Assembly: GCA_030746295.1 (NCBI GenBank)
Contig: JASLMY010000083.1
Span: 1 to 18,405, forward strand
DNA length: 18,405 nt
DNA from: Alphaproteobacteria bacterium
Lineage (GTDB): Bacteria; Pseudomonadota; Alphaproteobacteria; GCA-2731375
Direction of reading: 5' to 3'
The notes under the pieces are model-generated. The model had not been told where the DNA came from. It ran no database searches and saw only the letters and a program-made list of their open reading frames with translations. Positions 1-8,119 of this stretch are shown here, one piece after another (position 1 is the stretch's first letter; each line of letters starts with the position of its first letter). The translations under genes and the position numbers were made by a program.

Positions 1-2
1 TC

Positions 3-470
3 AGGCTGCAGGACGCGCCCGCCGACAGCCGCTTCACCCGGCCGACCGGGCTCTTCTCCGGCGGCGGCGGACTGCTCTCGACGATGGCCGACTACGTTCG
101 CTTCTGCCAGCTGATGGAGAACAAGGGGGCGCTCGACGGCTATCGCCTGCTCGGCCGCAAGACGGTGGAGTACATGACCACCAACCATCTGCCGGGCGAC
201 CTGGCGGCGATGGGTCAGCCGAGCTTTTCGGAGACCTCGTTCGAAGGCATCGGCTTCGGCCTCGGCGTTTCGGTGATGCTCGATCCGGCGAAGGCGCAAG
301 TCATCGGCAGCCCGGGCGAGTTTGCCTGGGGCGGCCTTGCCGGCACCGCCTTCTGGATCGACCCGGCCGAGGCCATGTTCGTCGTCTTGATGACCCAGGC
401 GATGCCGTCCTCGGCCCTGCCCTTGCGGCGCCAGCTCCGTGTCCTGACCTATCAGGCGATCGTCGACTGA
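3..470 (+). CDS. Serine hydrolase, class C beta-lactamase/esterase family (C-terminal part)
   Basis: The gene is cut by the left window edge; the frame is open from base 3 to the TGA ending at 470, giving about 155 C-terminal residues. The segment SGGGGLLSTMADYVRFCQ is typical of beta-lactamase-related serine hydrolases (PF00144), and the later WGG in FAWGGLAGTAFWIDP matches the third active-site motif seen in esterase-type members (in place of KTG). The SxxK and YxN motifs would lie upstream, outside the window, so activity cannot be judged. Family members are penicillin-binding-protein-like esterases, peptidases or beta-lactamases; substrate is not predictable here. The next gene begins 12 bases downstream on the same strand, so the two may be cotranscribed, although the functions look unrelated. 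Confidence 0.85.
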   Translation, partial: RLQDAPADSRFTRPTGLFSGGGGLLSTMADYVRFCQLMENKGALDGYRLLGRKTVEYMTTNHLPGDLAAMGQPSFSETSFEGIGFGLGVSVMLDPAKAQVIGSPGEFAWGGLAGTAFWIDPAEAMFVVLMTQAMPSSALPLRRQLRVLTYQAIVD

Positions 471-482
471 CATGGCCGGCGC

Positions 483-1715
483 GTGAGCGGCGGCGGCGAC
501 AGCGGCGCAGACGAGACGAGAGCGAAGCGGCGGCCGCCGGTCGTCGGCATCCGGCCCTTCTGGGCGATCCTGCTGCTGCAGCTCGCCCTCGCCTATCTGC
601 TGCTCGGGCTCTGGTTCACGCTGACCGGCACGGACGGCATCAACCGCTCCGGCAATGCGATCGGCGTCGACTTCATCCAGTATTACGCCGCGTCGGGCCT
701 GGCGCTGGACGGCAATGCCGCCGGCGTCTACGACCGCGAGACGCTCTTCCAGGCGGAAAGGCAGGTGGTCGACGGCGAGGCCGGCAAGTGGCCCTGGTCT
801 TATCCGCCGACCTTCCTGCTCGTGGTGCTGCCCCTGGCCAAGCTGCCCTATCTGGTGGCGCTCGGCCTCTGGCTCGGGGCGAGCTTGGCGCTCCTGCTCT
901 GGGTCGGCTATCGGATGGCACCGCACCCGGCGACGCCGGCCCTGGTGCTGCTCTATCCCGCGGTCGGTAACTCGCTCTTCAGCGGCCAAAACGGTTGTCT
1001 CTCCGCGGCGTTGATCGGCGCCGGCCTGATGCTGGTCGAGCGCCGGCCTTGGCTCGCCGGCCTGCTGATCGGGCTCTTGAGCTACAAGCCCAATCTCGGC
1101 CTGCTGATCCCCTTGGCCCTGATCGCCGGCGGCCATTGGCGGGCCTTCGCGGGCGCCGCCATATCGACGCTCGCCTTCGCCGGCCTCAGCCTCGCCGTCT
1201 TCGGCTGGGCGCCGTGGCAGGGCTTCTTCGACAATCTGGGCTTTGTCGCCGAGATGATCGAGACGCGGGCGGCGACACTGGAGAACATGCCGACGCTCTT
1301 CGCGCTGGTCTATCTGGTGAAGGGGCCGTTGGCGCTTGCCTATGGGCTGCAGGCGGCCGGTACGATCGCCGCCGCCGTCTTCGTCCTCTGGCTCTGGCGC
1401 CGGCCGGCCCGCCTCGAGGTCAAGGCGGCGGGCCTTCTCTTGGCGCTGCCGCTCAGCGCGCCCTACTTTCAGTTCTATGACTTGGCGATGTTGGCGCTGG
1501 CCCTGCTGTGGCTGGCATTGGCGGCGCGCGAGGACGGCTGGCGGTCGGGCGAGCGGACCGTGTTGGGTTTGCTTTGGCTCACCCCGGTGCTGCTCTTGGC
1601 GCTCGCCATCTGGCTGAAGCTGCAGCTCTGGCCGCTGCTGCTGCTGGTGATGCTGGCACTCGTCGCGCGACGGGCGGCGACGTCTGGGAGGACCGTCGCT
1701 TCCCGGGTATGCTGA
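483..1715 (+). CDS. GT87/DUF2029-family integral membrane protein
   Basis: A 410-residue polytopic membrane protein with about ten hydrophobic segments, the first at residues 26-48. Family hallmarks of DUF2029 (GT87, polyprenol-phosphate mannose-dependent mannosyltransferases) are visible: an Asp in GVDFIQYYAAS (D63) just after the first helix, the YPP motif in WSYPPTFLL (107-109), GQNG near 168-171 and SYKPNLGLLIP (K202-P203). The start is a GTG at 483; an ATG at 472 is followed four codons later by a stop and can be excluded. No strong ribosome binding site is seen, so coupling to the preceding gene is possible. Known members add mannose to glycolipids in actinobacteria; in alphaproteobacteria the acceptor is unknown, so only the fold and a probable glycosyltransferase role are claimed. 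Confidence 0.85.
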   Translation: MSGGGDSGADETRAKRRPPVVGIRPFWAILLLQLALAYLLLGLWFTLTGTDGINRSGNAIGVDFIQYYAASGLALDGNAAGVYDRETLFQAERQVVDGEAGKWPWSYPPTFLLVVLPLAKLPYLVALGLWLGASLALLLWVGYRMAPHPATPALVLLYPAVGNSLFSGQNGCLSAALIGAGLMLVERRPWLAGLLIGLLSYKPNLGLLIPLALIAGGHWRAFAGAAISTLAFAGLSLAVFGWAPWQGFFDNLGFVAEMIETRAATLENMPTLFALVYLVKGPLALAYGLQAAGTIAAAVFVLWLWRRPARLEVKAAGLLLALPLSAPYFQFYDLAMLALALLWLALAAREDGWRSGERTVLGLLWLTPVLLLALAIWLKLQLWPLLLLVMLALVARRAATSGRTVASRVC

Positions 1716-1739
1716 AGGCGACAACGAGAGAGGTCACGC

Positions 1740-3710
1740 ATGGCATCCGCCTTCCCAAACCTCTTCAGCCCGCTGAAGGTCGGCAGCTACACGCTGAAGA
1801 ACCGTATCATGAACACCGGTCACGCCGCCCACTTCCAGACCGGCGACGGCCTGCCGACCGAGCGCTATGTCGATTACGTCGCCGAGCGGGCCCGTGGCGG
1901 TGCCGGCATTATCGTCACCGGCCACACCGTGCCCCACTACGACGGCGACGCCTCGCTATCGCTCGCCAACTTCGACGACCGCATTACCGAGGTCTACAAG
2001 CGCTTCGCCGCGGCGACGCATGCCCACGACGTACCGATGCTGGCCCAGCTCGGCCACCGCGGCCGCCGGGTCGCCGATGCCGGCGCCTTCCTGCAACGGC
2101 CGAGCCTGGCGCCCTCGGCCGTGCCGGCGCCCGATTTCGCGAACCCACAGCTTGTGCCGCACGCGATGACCACGGGCGAGGTGGAGGGCGTGGTCGCCGA
2201 ATTCGCCGCGGCCGCGGCACGCGTGGCTGAGGGCGAGATGGACGGCGTCGAGCTTTCCGTGGGCATGGACTACCTCTTCGCCAACTTCCTGAACGAAAAG
2301 GCCAACTTCCGGGACGACAAATACGGCGGCGCCAGCCTGGAAGAACGGATGACCTTCCTAGAGGAAGTCGTCGATGCGGTGCGCGGCGAATTGGGACCCG
2401 ATCGCCTCGTCGGCATCCGCTTCTATGACGACCTGGTCGACTACAGTCTCGGGCTGGAGGACTACAAGCAGGTGGCAAGGCTGCTGGAGGCAGCGGGCCA
2501 GGTCGACTACTTCAACATGTGGCAGGGCATCGTGCCGAGCCTCAGGAGCGGCCGCGACCACTGGCCCTCGCACCACCGCGAGCCGGGCGCCTTCGCCCAC
2601 CTGCCGGCCGGCCTCAAGCAAGCGGCCTCGCTGCCCGTCGTCGGTACCGGACGGATCGACAGCCCGGCGCTCGCCGAGCGGCTGGTGGCGGACGGCAAGG
2701 CCGACATCATCGGCATGGCCCGCGCCCTCATCGCCGACCCGCACTGGCCCAACAAGGCGCGCGATGGACAGACCGAGGACATCCGCACCTGCATCGCCTG
2801 CACCCAGAGCTGCGTCGGCCACATCTACGCCGGCATGGGTGTGGGCTGCATCTACAACCCGGTCACCGGGCGCGAGCGGGAATGGGCCGAGCTGCCGCCG
2901 GCCGAGACGGCCAGGAAAGTCGTGGTCATCGGCGGCGGCCCGGCGGGCATGGAGGCGGCCCGCACCGCCGCCAGCCGCGGCCACGAGGTGGTCCTGTTCG
3001 AGAAGGACCGGCGCCTCGGCGGCCAGGTCAAGTTGGTGATGCAGACCCCGGGGCGGGAGAGCTTCGAGGAGATCATCCTCTTCTTCGAGCGCCAGCTGGC
3101 CAAGCTCGGCGTCGAGCTGCGGCTCGGCCGGGAGGCGGGGCCCGAGGACATTTTGGCCGAGGCGCCCGACGCGGTGCTGATCGCCACCGGCTCGACGCCC
3201 TTCCGGCCCGACATCATCGGCGCGGACGAGCCCCATGTCCTGACCGCTCGCGAGGTGCTGCAGGGCAACGCCGAGATCGGCGCTTCTGTCTTGGTGGTCG
3301 ACACGATCGGCCGGGCTGAGGCCCCCACCATCGCCGAGTATTTGGCCGAACGGGGCAAGGCGGTCGAGATCGTCACCGGCCTCGAATTCGTCGGCCGCGA
3401 CATGCCGACGGTAGCCTGGCACTTCCACACCGAGAACTTGCTGAAGCAGGGCGTCAAGCTGACCCCCTTCACCGGCGTCTGGGAGGTAACGGCCGGCGCG
3501 GTCGAGGCCTACAACGTCGTCAGCTGGGAGCCGCGCACGATCGAGGGCGTCGACACCGTGGTCCTGGCCTCGGGCGGCCAGGCCGACGACGCCCTCTACC
3601 GGGCGCTCGACGGCAAGATCACCCACCTCCGCGCCATCGGCGACTGCTACCAACCCCGCGACATCGAGCTGGCGGTGGTCGACGGCCACCGCGCCGCCCG
3701 GGAGATCTGA
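1740..3710 (+). CDS. Old-yellow-enzyme-type FMN/4Fe-4S/FAD oxidoreductase (2,4-dienoyl-CoA reductase / amine demethylase-like)
   Basis: The 656-residue protein has the three-part layout of 2,4-dienoyl-CoA reductase, trimethylamine/histamine dehydrogenases and N-methylproline demethylases. An N-terminal FMN TIM barrel (about 1-345, LFSPLKVGSYTLKNRI at the start) is followed by a 4Fe-4S cluster motif C351-x2-C354-x3-C358-x11-C370 and then an FAD/NAD(P) domain with GGGPAG at 398-403. A C-terminal GDCYQPRDIE segment binds FAD in relatives. The Cys spacing matches dienoyl-CoA reductase rather than trimethylamine dehydrogenase. The usual barrel motif EIHGAHGY is here E171-LSVGMDY, so both His are absent while the Tyr (178) remains; substrate chemistry is therefore uncertain. 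An SDR gene follows 32 bases downstream, probably in the same operon. Family assignment is secure; substrate is not. Confidence 0.92.
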   Translation: MASAFPNLFSPLKVGSYTLKNRIMNTGHAAHFQTGDGLPTERYVDYVAERARGGAGIIVTGHTVPHYDGDASLSLANFDDRITEVYKRFAAATHAHDVPMLAQLGHRGRRVADAGAFLQRPSLAPSAVPAPDFANPQLVPHAMTTGEVEGVVAEFAAAAARVAEGEMDGVELSVGMDYLFANFLNEKANFRDDKYGGASLEERMTFLEEVVDAVRGELGPDRLVGIRFYDDLVDYSLGLEDYKQVARLLEAAGQVDYFNMWQGIVPSLRSGRDHWPSHHREPGAFAHLPAGLKQAASLPVVGTGRIDSPALAERLVADGKADIIGMARALIADPHWPNKARDGQTEDIRTCIACTQSCVGHIYAGMGVGCIYNPVTGREREWAELPPAETARKVVVIGGGPAGMEAARTAASRGHEVVLFEKDRRLGGQVKLVMQTPGRESFEEIILFFERQLAKLGVELRLGREAGPEDILAEAPDAVLIATGSTPFRPDIIGADEPHVLTAREVLQGNAEIGASVLVVDTIGRAEAPTIAEYLAERGKAVEIVTGLEFVGRDMPTVAWHFHTENLLKQGVKLTPFTGVWEVTAGAVEAYNVVSWEPRTIEGVDTVVLASGGQADDALYRALDGKITHLRAIGDCYQPRDIELAVVDGHRAAREI

Positions 3711-3742
3711 CGAGCGCGTATCGATACGGAAGGGAGGACGCG

Positions 3743-4501
3743 TTGAGCCGACTGCTAGACCAAACCGCCGTCGTCACCGGCGCCGGCAAGGGCATTGGCC
3801 GTGCCGTCGCGGCACGCCTGGCCGCCGACGGCGCACGTATCCTCGTCGCCGACATCGATGCCGACGCCGCCGAGGGGACGGTCGCCGACATAGCCGCCGC
3901 CGGCGGCACCGCGGTCGCGCAGTCGACCGACGTCAGGGAACGCCAATCGGTCGAGGCCGCGGTCGCCGAGGTAGTCCGGCGCTGGGGCCGGCTCGACATC
4001 GCCGTCGCCAATGCCGGTATCATGGACCGGGCGCCGTTCCTGGAGATGACGGACGACTTCTGGAACCGGGTCTTGGGCCTCAACCTCTACGGCGTCTTCG
4101 TCACCGGTCAGGCCGCGGCCCGGCAGATGGTGGCCCAGGGCGGCGGCGGCCGGATCGTCAACGTGGCCTCGAACTCGGGCATCTTCGGCGGCCGCGGGCG
4201 GGCCGCCTACGGCGCCAGCAAAGCCGGCATCATCAACCTGACCCAGAGCATGGCGATCGAGCTTGCCCGGCACGACATCCGGGTCAATGCCGTGGCGCCC
4301 GGCCCGACCAAGACCCGGCCCGAACAGGGCGATGAGCCGGGCCCGAGCGTGCTCGCGCGGATGCCGATGGCCCGCTTCGGCCGCCCGGAAGAGATCGCCC
4401 ACGTCGCCGCTTTCTTGGCCTCCGAGGAGGCGAGTTTCATCACCGGCCACGTCTACGCCGCCGACGGCGGCTACACCATCGCCGGCATGATGGAGGGTTG
4501 A
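3743..4501 (+). CDS. SDR-family NAD(P)-dependent oxidoreductase (FabG-like)
   Basis: A 252-residue classical short-chain dehydrogenase. The Rossmann cofactor motif TGAGKGIG lies at residues 12-19, NAG is present in ANAGIMDRAPF, and the catalytic residues are S143, Y156 and K160 (YGASK). The C-terminal SFITGHVYAADGGYTIAG is standard for FabG-like enzymes. An Asp pair in VADIDADA after beta-2 (DID) favours NAD over NADP. The start is a TTG at 3743, decided by a strong AGGGAGG ribosome binding site at 3731-3737, five bases upstream. It follows the flavin oxidoreductase by 32 bases, so the two probably act in one pathway, for example oxidising an alcohol or hydroxyacyl intermediate. The substrate cannot be named from sequence. 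Confidence 0.93.
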   Translation: MSRLLDQTAVVTGAGKGIGRAVAARLAADGARILVADIDADAAEGTVADIAAAGGTAVAQSTDVRERQSVEAAVAEVVRRWGRLDIAVANAGIMDRAPFLEMTDDFWNRVLGLNLYGVFVTGQAAARQMVAQGGGGRIVNVASNSGIFGGRGRAAYGASKAGIINLTQSMAIELARHDIRVNAVAPGPTKTRPEQGDEPGPSVLARMPMARFGRPEEIAHVAAFLASEEASFITGHVYAADGGYTIAGMMEG

Positions 4502-4526
4502 ATAAAAAATGGGGTCAGACCCCATT
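4502..4526 (-). terminator. Rho-independent terminator (minus strand, distal copy)
   Basis: Read on the minus strand the unit folds as AATGGGG / CCCCATT around a five-base loop and runs directly into a T-rich tail (CCCCATTTTTTATT). This is a good intrinsic terminator for the leftward dioxygenase gene ending at 4711. On the plus strand the same stem is followed by AAAACGG and would terminate poorly. It lies immediately after the SDR stop codon. Confidence 0.6.
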
Positions 4527-4581
4527 AAAACGGCCCTTAACCTATTGGAATAAAACAAAAGAAATGGGGTCTGACCCCATT
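4508..4581. repeat. Pair of 19-bp palindromic units in inverted orientation (REP/MITE-like)
   Basis: Two copies of a 19-bp sequence, with core ATGGGGTCNGACCCCAT, lie at 4508-4526 and 4563-4581. Each is a near-perfect palindrome with a single central base (A in the first, T in the second), so the copies are exact reverse complements. The 36 bp between them, and the flanks, are AT-rich and stand out from the GC-rich surroundings. Short palindromes of this GGGGTC...GACCCC kind recur in proteobacterial genomes and are often associated with REP-associated tyrosine transposases; that link is recalled family knowledge, and no transposase lies in this window. The element may be a small mobile or REP-like unit that also serves as a terminator. 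Confidence 0.8.
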
Positions 4582-4582
4582 T
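4549..4582 (-). terminator. Rho-independent terminator (minus strand, proximal copy)
   Basis: On the minus strand the stem AAATGGGG / CCCCATTT with loop TCAGA is followed by CTTTTGTTTTATT, a T-rich tract suited to intrinsic termination. It sits about 130 bases downstream of the leftward dioxygenase stop at 4711 and forms a tandem with the copy at 4502-4526. On the plus strand the tail is only TTTAGC, so rightward termination of the SDR transcript would be weak. Confidence 0.6.
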
Positions 4583-4593
4583 AGCTGCGCAGC

Positions 4594-4632
4594 GAAGCAA
4601 TCCAGAGTGAACGCCGAACACTGGATGGCTTC
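4594..4632. repeat. Imperfect inverted repeat in the convergent gap
   Basis: GAAGCAATCCAG (4594-4605) and CTGGATGGCTTC (4621-4632) are reverse complements with one mismatch, separated by 15 bases, and pairing extends a few bases outward with interruptions. The arm resembles a GAAGCAATCCAG-type dispersed repeat recalled from alphaproteobacterial intergenic regions. It could be a transcript-end hairpin between the convergent SDR and dioxygenase genes or a decayed repeat unit. There is no coding potential in the rest of 4583-4710. Confidence 0.5.
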
Positions 4633-4710
4633 GTCGGCTTCGCCTTCTCGCGATGCCGATCGGAGGGTCCGGAGTAGTGGGCTCATGACGTCGACGAGCT
4701 TGGAACCCCA

Positions 4711-5751
4711 TTAGACATAGCGGTTCGGCATCTCGGTCTTGCCGTGGTCCTTCTGGTGGAAGTAGTTGGCGGCGTAGAACTCAGCTATCAGGTCGGCATA
4801 GAGGGCCGGCTCGTATCTCGCCGGGTGCGCGTCGTCGATACAGGTCGGCAGCACCTCGATCGTCCGGTAGGCGTTGGGACTGTGGAAATAGGCCATCGAA
4901 TAGCGGTCGGCCTCGCCCTCGACGATGACGCCGTGCGGCGTCGACAGAAAGCGATCGTTCGACATCCGCCGGATCAAATTGCCGATATTGACGAGGAAGG
5001 TGCCGGGCACCAGCGGCGGTGCCACCCACTCGCCCGACGGCAGCCGCACCGCCAGCCCCGGTACCTCGGAGCGGGCGAGAATGGTCATGAAGCTGTTGTC
5101 GGTATGCGGCCCGGTGCCGAAATCGTTGTCCACCAACTTGGTCGGCGGATAGTGCAGCAACCGCAGCGTGGCGTGGTTCTCGTCCGCAAACATCTCGTCC
5201 AGTCCATCCGCCGGCAGGCCCAGCGCAACTGCGAAGACCGGCAGCAAGCGCTGGCCCAGCGCGTGCACCGCCTCGAAATAGGCCATCACGCCCTCGCGAA
5301 AGCCGGGCAGGCCGTCCGGCCACTGGTTCCGGCCCCTGAGCGGCACGCCGGCGACGACGTCCGCGTGATCGGGGCCGCGATCGTGGGTGAGGAAGAAGGA
5401 TTCGTTCTGGTTCGGCTTGGTCGCCTTGTGGACCGTGGAATGCGCCTGCGTACTGGTATTCATCGCCAGATAGCCGATGTTGTACTGGTCAAGGCTGAGC
5501 GCCAGCTTCTCGTCCAGCGGCAGGGCGTGGAAACGTCGCGACTGCGCGAAGGCGGCCTCGATCAACGCCTCGGGCACAGCGTGGTTCCGGATGTAGAGGA
5601 AGCCGACCCGCTCGCAGGCCTCGCGGACCTCGGCCGCCACCGCCGCCAGCGCGCCCGCCTCGCCGGCGAAGCAGGGGCCGAGATCGATGATCGGGATCTG
5701 GGCGATCGCCGCGGCCGGATCCTCCGGCGCATGTTGCTCGAACAAGTGCAT
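4711..5751 (-). CDS. Isopenicillin N synthase-family Fe(II)/2-oxoglutarate-type dioxygenase
   Basis: A 346-residue cytosolic enzyme with both family domains: an N-terminal DIOX_N-like part (about 17-130, IPIIDLGPCFAG) and a double-stranded beta-helix core. The iron triad is H216-x-D218 in GPHTDNSFMTIL and H273 in STPHGVI. R283-Y-S285 is the RxS motif that binds the 2-oxoglutarate carboxylate in most members, favouring an oxoglutarate-dependent enzyme over an IPNS-like oxidase. The ATG at 5751 is preceded by GAGGAGG (5759-5765, minus strand) at seven bases. The gene lies 80 bases downstream of an SMP-30-like gene on the same strand and may be cotranscribed with it. The substrate is unknown; relatives hydroxylate or oxidise small metabolites. 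Confidence 0.93.
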   Translation of the reverse strand: MHLFEQHAPEDPAAAIAQIPIIDLGPCFAGEAGALAAVAAEVREACERVGFLYIRNHAVPEALIEAAFAQSRRFHALPLDEKLALSLDQYNIGYLAMNTSTQAHSTVHKATKPNQNESFFLTHDRGPDHADVVAGVPLRGRNQWPDGLPGFREGVMAYFEAVHALGQRLLPVFAVALGLPADGLDEMFADENHATLRLLHYPPTKLVDNDFGTGPHTDNSFMTILARSEVPGLAVRLPSGEWVAPPLVPGTFLVNIGNLIRRMSNDRFLSTPHGVIVEGEADRYSMAYFHSPNAYRTIEVLPTCIDDAHPARYEPALYADLIAEFYAANYFHQKDHGKTEMPNRYV

Positions 5752-5831
5752 GGTTCAGCCTCCTCGGCCTCCGATGTCACCCGATGGGCTCGCGTCGGTA
5801 CGCAATTCTAACGCGAAACCCGCTACGTTCG

Positions 5832-6818
5832 TCACCAGGTGAAACGCCAATGCGAGGGGGCGACGCCGGCGACCGGGCTTTGGAAGGTGTAGACCTTGTC
5901 ATCCAAGAGGTTGCCGAGATAGATGGTCTTCAGGTCGGGGCCGCCGAAGGCGATCGACGAGATACTCTTCATGACTTCGGTCTCGATCGCGTCCAAGTGC
6001 TCGCGGCCGAGCGAGCCCGCCTGAAAGACGGCCTCGATCTCGTCCAGCTTGGTGGGGTCGTTCTCCTCCAGGATCACGGTCTGGCGGCCGTCGGGGGCGA
6101 CCCGGATCAGACGGTTCGAGACCACCGAGGTCATCCAGACGCCGCCGGCCTCGTCGAAGGCGAGGCCATCCGGATAGACGCCGGCACCGTATTCGGTGAC
6201 GGTCTCGCGGGGGCCGAGCGCGCCGTCGGCGCCTATGGCAAAGCGCGAGGTGCGCCGGCCGAAGGTCTCGTTGACGTAGAGCCAGTCGCCCGAAGCGTCG
6301 ACGATCGCCTCGTTGGTGTAGCCGAGGCCGTCGGCGACGATGCGCGCACCACGGTCGTTCACCAGCACGACGATGCCGTCGGCCACGTCCCGGCGATAGG
6401 CGAGCTGGCGCGGCTCGGACCAGGTGCTGACCGTGACCCAGACCCAGCCCCGACGGTCGACACCGACAAAGTTGGCCGGCGGCAAGCGGCGGCCATCGAT
6501 CTCGGTCAGGAACGGCTCGGCGCTGCCGTCGCGGCGAAGCCGCCAGGCGCCACTGCCTTCTCCGTGCAGGTTGGCGAGCAGAAAATCGCCTTCCGCGCTG
6601 ATGGCGAAGCCGTTGGTGGCGATATCTTGGCCCTCGGCGACGATGTCCTGCTGGCTGCCGTCGGCGGCGACGCGGGTGACGCCGCCCGACCAGTTCGAGA
6701 CGTAGAAGTCGCCGCTGGCCGTGCAGAGAACGCATTCAGGGCGCGTCAGGCCTTGGCCGGCGAAGCCGAGGTCCGAGGGTTGGACGCGAAAGCCCGCAAT
6801 GTCGCCGTTGCCGCTCAT
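5832..6818 (-). CDS. SMP-30/gluconolactonase/LRE-family beta-propeller protein
   Basis: This 328-residue protein has the SMP-30 six-bladed propeller pattern. The three metal-ligand positions known in SMP-30/gluconolactonase are present: E28 in RPECVL, N169 in GYTNEAIVD and D217 in YPDGLAFD. Blade repeats such as GDFYVSNWSGGVTRV, DWLYVNETF and GGVWMTSVVSNRLIRV are clear. No signal peptide is visible, so it is probably cytoplasmic. Family members hydrolyse lactones of sugars or related esters using a divalent metal. The ATG at 6818 is preceded only by a weak GGAGA. It is followed by the dioxygenase gene on the same strand and is divergent from an MFS transporter, a layout that suits uptake and processing of a small carbon compound. 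Specific substrate is inference only. Confidence 0.9.
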   Translation of the reverse strand: MSGNGDIAGFRVQPSDLGFAGQGLTRPECVLCTASGDFYVSNWSGGVTRVAADGSQQDIVAEGQDIATNGFAISAEGDFLLANLHGEGSGAWRLRRDGSAEPFLTEIDGRRLPPANFVGVDRRGWVWVTVSTWSEPRQLAYRRDVADGIVVLVNDRGARIVADGLGYTNEAIVDASGDWLYVNETFGRRTSRFAIGADGALGPRETVTEYGAGVYPDGLAFDEAGGVWMTSVVSNRLIRVAPDGRQTVILEENDPTKLDEIEAVFQAGSLGREHLDAIETEVMKSISSIAFGGPDLKTIYLGNLLDDKVYTFQSPVAGVAPSHWRFTW

Positions 6819-6916
6819 GTCCGGGTCTCCGTCCTGCCGTCGTTTCGCCGATCCGCCGATTATGGCCTGGGGCCACTGGCACCGAAAGGCCGGCCGGCTT
6901 GACCGGGGCCGAGCCC

Positions 6917-8119
6917 ATGTCTCAAATGCCGGCCATCATGCGCCACGTTCTCTGGCCCCTCGCCGTCATGGCGACGATCCAACTTCTCGCCACCATGACC
7001 TTCCTGACCGTTCCGGTGCTGGCACCGGCGCTGGCCCAGGACATCGGTGTCGCGGCCAGCCGGATCGGCATCTACTCCGCCCTTGTCTTCGCCGGTGCGA
7101 CGCTGATCAGTCTCGTCAGCGGGCCCCTGATCGGCCGCTACGGTGCGGTCCGCATGTGTCAGGTCGGCCTCTCGCTGGCGGCCGTCTCGCTGGCGGCGAC
7201 GACGCTCGGCAGCCTGCCACTCATCCTGGTCTCGGCGGTCTTGCTCGGCATCGGCTACGGGCCGGCGACGCCGGCGGGCAGCCACGTGCTGGCCCGGGTA
7301 ACGCCGGCCGAGATCCGCGGCATCGTCTTCTCCATCAAGCAGAGCGGCGTCCCCCTCGGCGGCGCCGTCGTCGGCCTGGCGGCGCCGCTGATCAGCGTCT
7401 GGGCCGGCTGGCAGGCGGCGGTCCTGGTGATCGCCTCCCTGGCCCTCTTTGCCGCCGTGGCGCTGCAGTCCGCCCGCGCCCGCCTCGACGACGACCGTCA
7501 GCCCGGCCTGCCCATCGCCAGCGATGCGATCTGGAGCTCGGTGGCACTCGTGGCCCGACAGACGGCACTCAGGCGCATCGCCTTCGCCTGCTTCGCCTTC
7601 GCCGGCGCCCAGCTCTGCCTCTTCGCGGTTTTGGTCGCCTATCTGGTGACCGAGGTCGGCCTCGACCACGTCGCCGCGGGTGCGGCCTACGCCACCATGC
7701 AGATCGCCGGTGTCGTCGCTCGCGTGATCTGGGGCTGGCTGGTCGACCGCCTGATGGCGGCCCGCGTGGCGCTCGGCCTGATCGGCTTCGGCAGCACCGT
7801 CTTCGTGCTGGCGACCTCGGCCATGACGCCGGAATGGCCCTATGGGGGCGTGCTTCTGGTCGCCGTCCTGCTGGGGGTCACGGTCTCGGGCTGGAACGGT
7901 ATCGCGCTGGCCGAGGTCGCCCGAGTGGCCCCCGACCATGTCGGCATGGCCACCGCCGGCACCGTCGTCTTTACCTATTTCGGCATCGTCGTCGCGCCCT
8001 CCACCTTCAGCGCCGTAGTCGCGGCGACCGACGGCTACGACGCCGCCTACTGGGCCCTCGCCCTGCTGACGGCGCTCGCCGGTCTCATCCTGCTGCGCCG
8101 AGCGCCTGCCGCCTCCTGA
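6917..8119 (+). CDS. Major facilitator superfamily transporter
   Basis: About 400 residues with twelve predicted hydrophobic segments. MFS signatures include GPLIGRYGAVRM in the loop between helices 2 and 3, GIGYGPATPAGSHVLARV, and SIKQSGVPLGGAVVGL at helix 5, a segment common in CynX/NimT-like and anion/organic acid MFS carriers. The second half shows IWGWLVDRLM as the pseudo-repeat of the loop motif. A TTG at 6899 would add six residues, but the ATG at 6917 is the more plausible start. The gene is divergent from the SMP-30-like gene, with about 100 bases between starts, so it may share control. Its 3' end overlaps the convergent EamA gene by 35 bases. The substrate is not predictable. Confidence 0.9.
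   Translation: MSQMPAIMRHVLWPLAVMATIQLLATMTFLTVPVLAPALAQDIGVAASRIGIYSALVFAGATLISLVSGPLIGRYGAVRMCQVGLSLAAVSLAATTLGSLPLILVSAVLLGIGYGPATPAGSHVLARVTPAEIRGIVFSIKQSGVPLGGAVVGLAAPLISVWAGWQAAVLVIASLALFAAVALQSARARLDDDRQPGLPIASDAIWSSVALVARQTALRRIAFACFAFAGAQLCLFAVLVAYLVTEVGLDHVAAGAAYATMQIAGVVARVIWGWLVDRLMAARVALGLIGFGSTVFVLATSAMTPEWPYGGVLLVAVLLGVTVSGWNGIALAEVARVAPDHVGMATAGTVVFTYFGIVVAPSTFSAVVAATDGYDAAYWALALLTALAGLILLRRAPAAS

Noticed and set aside
2358..3689. 443-residue open frame on the minus strand
   Set aside because: It is the antisense of the flavin oxidoreductase gene; composition is repetitive Asp/Arg/Ala/Gly/Val with no domain, as expected for a GC-rich shadow frame.
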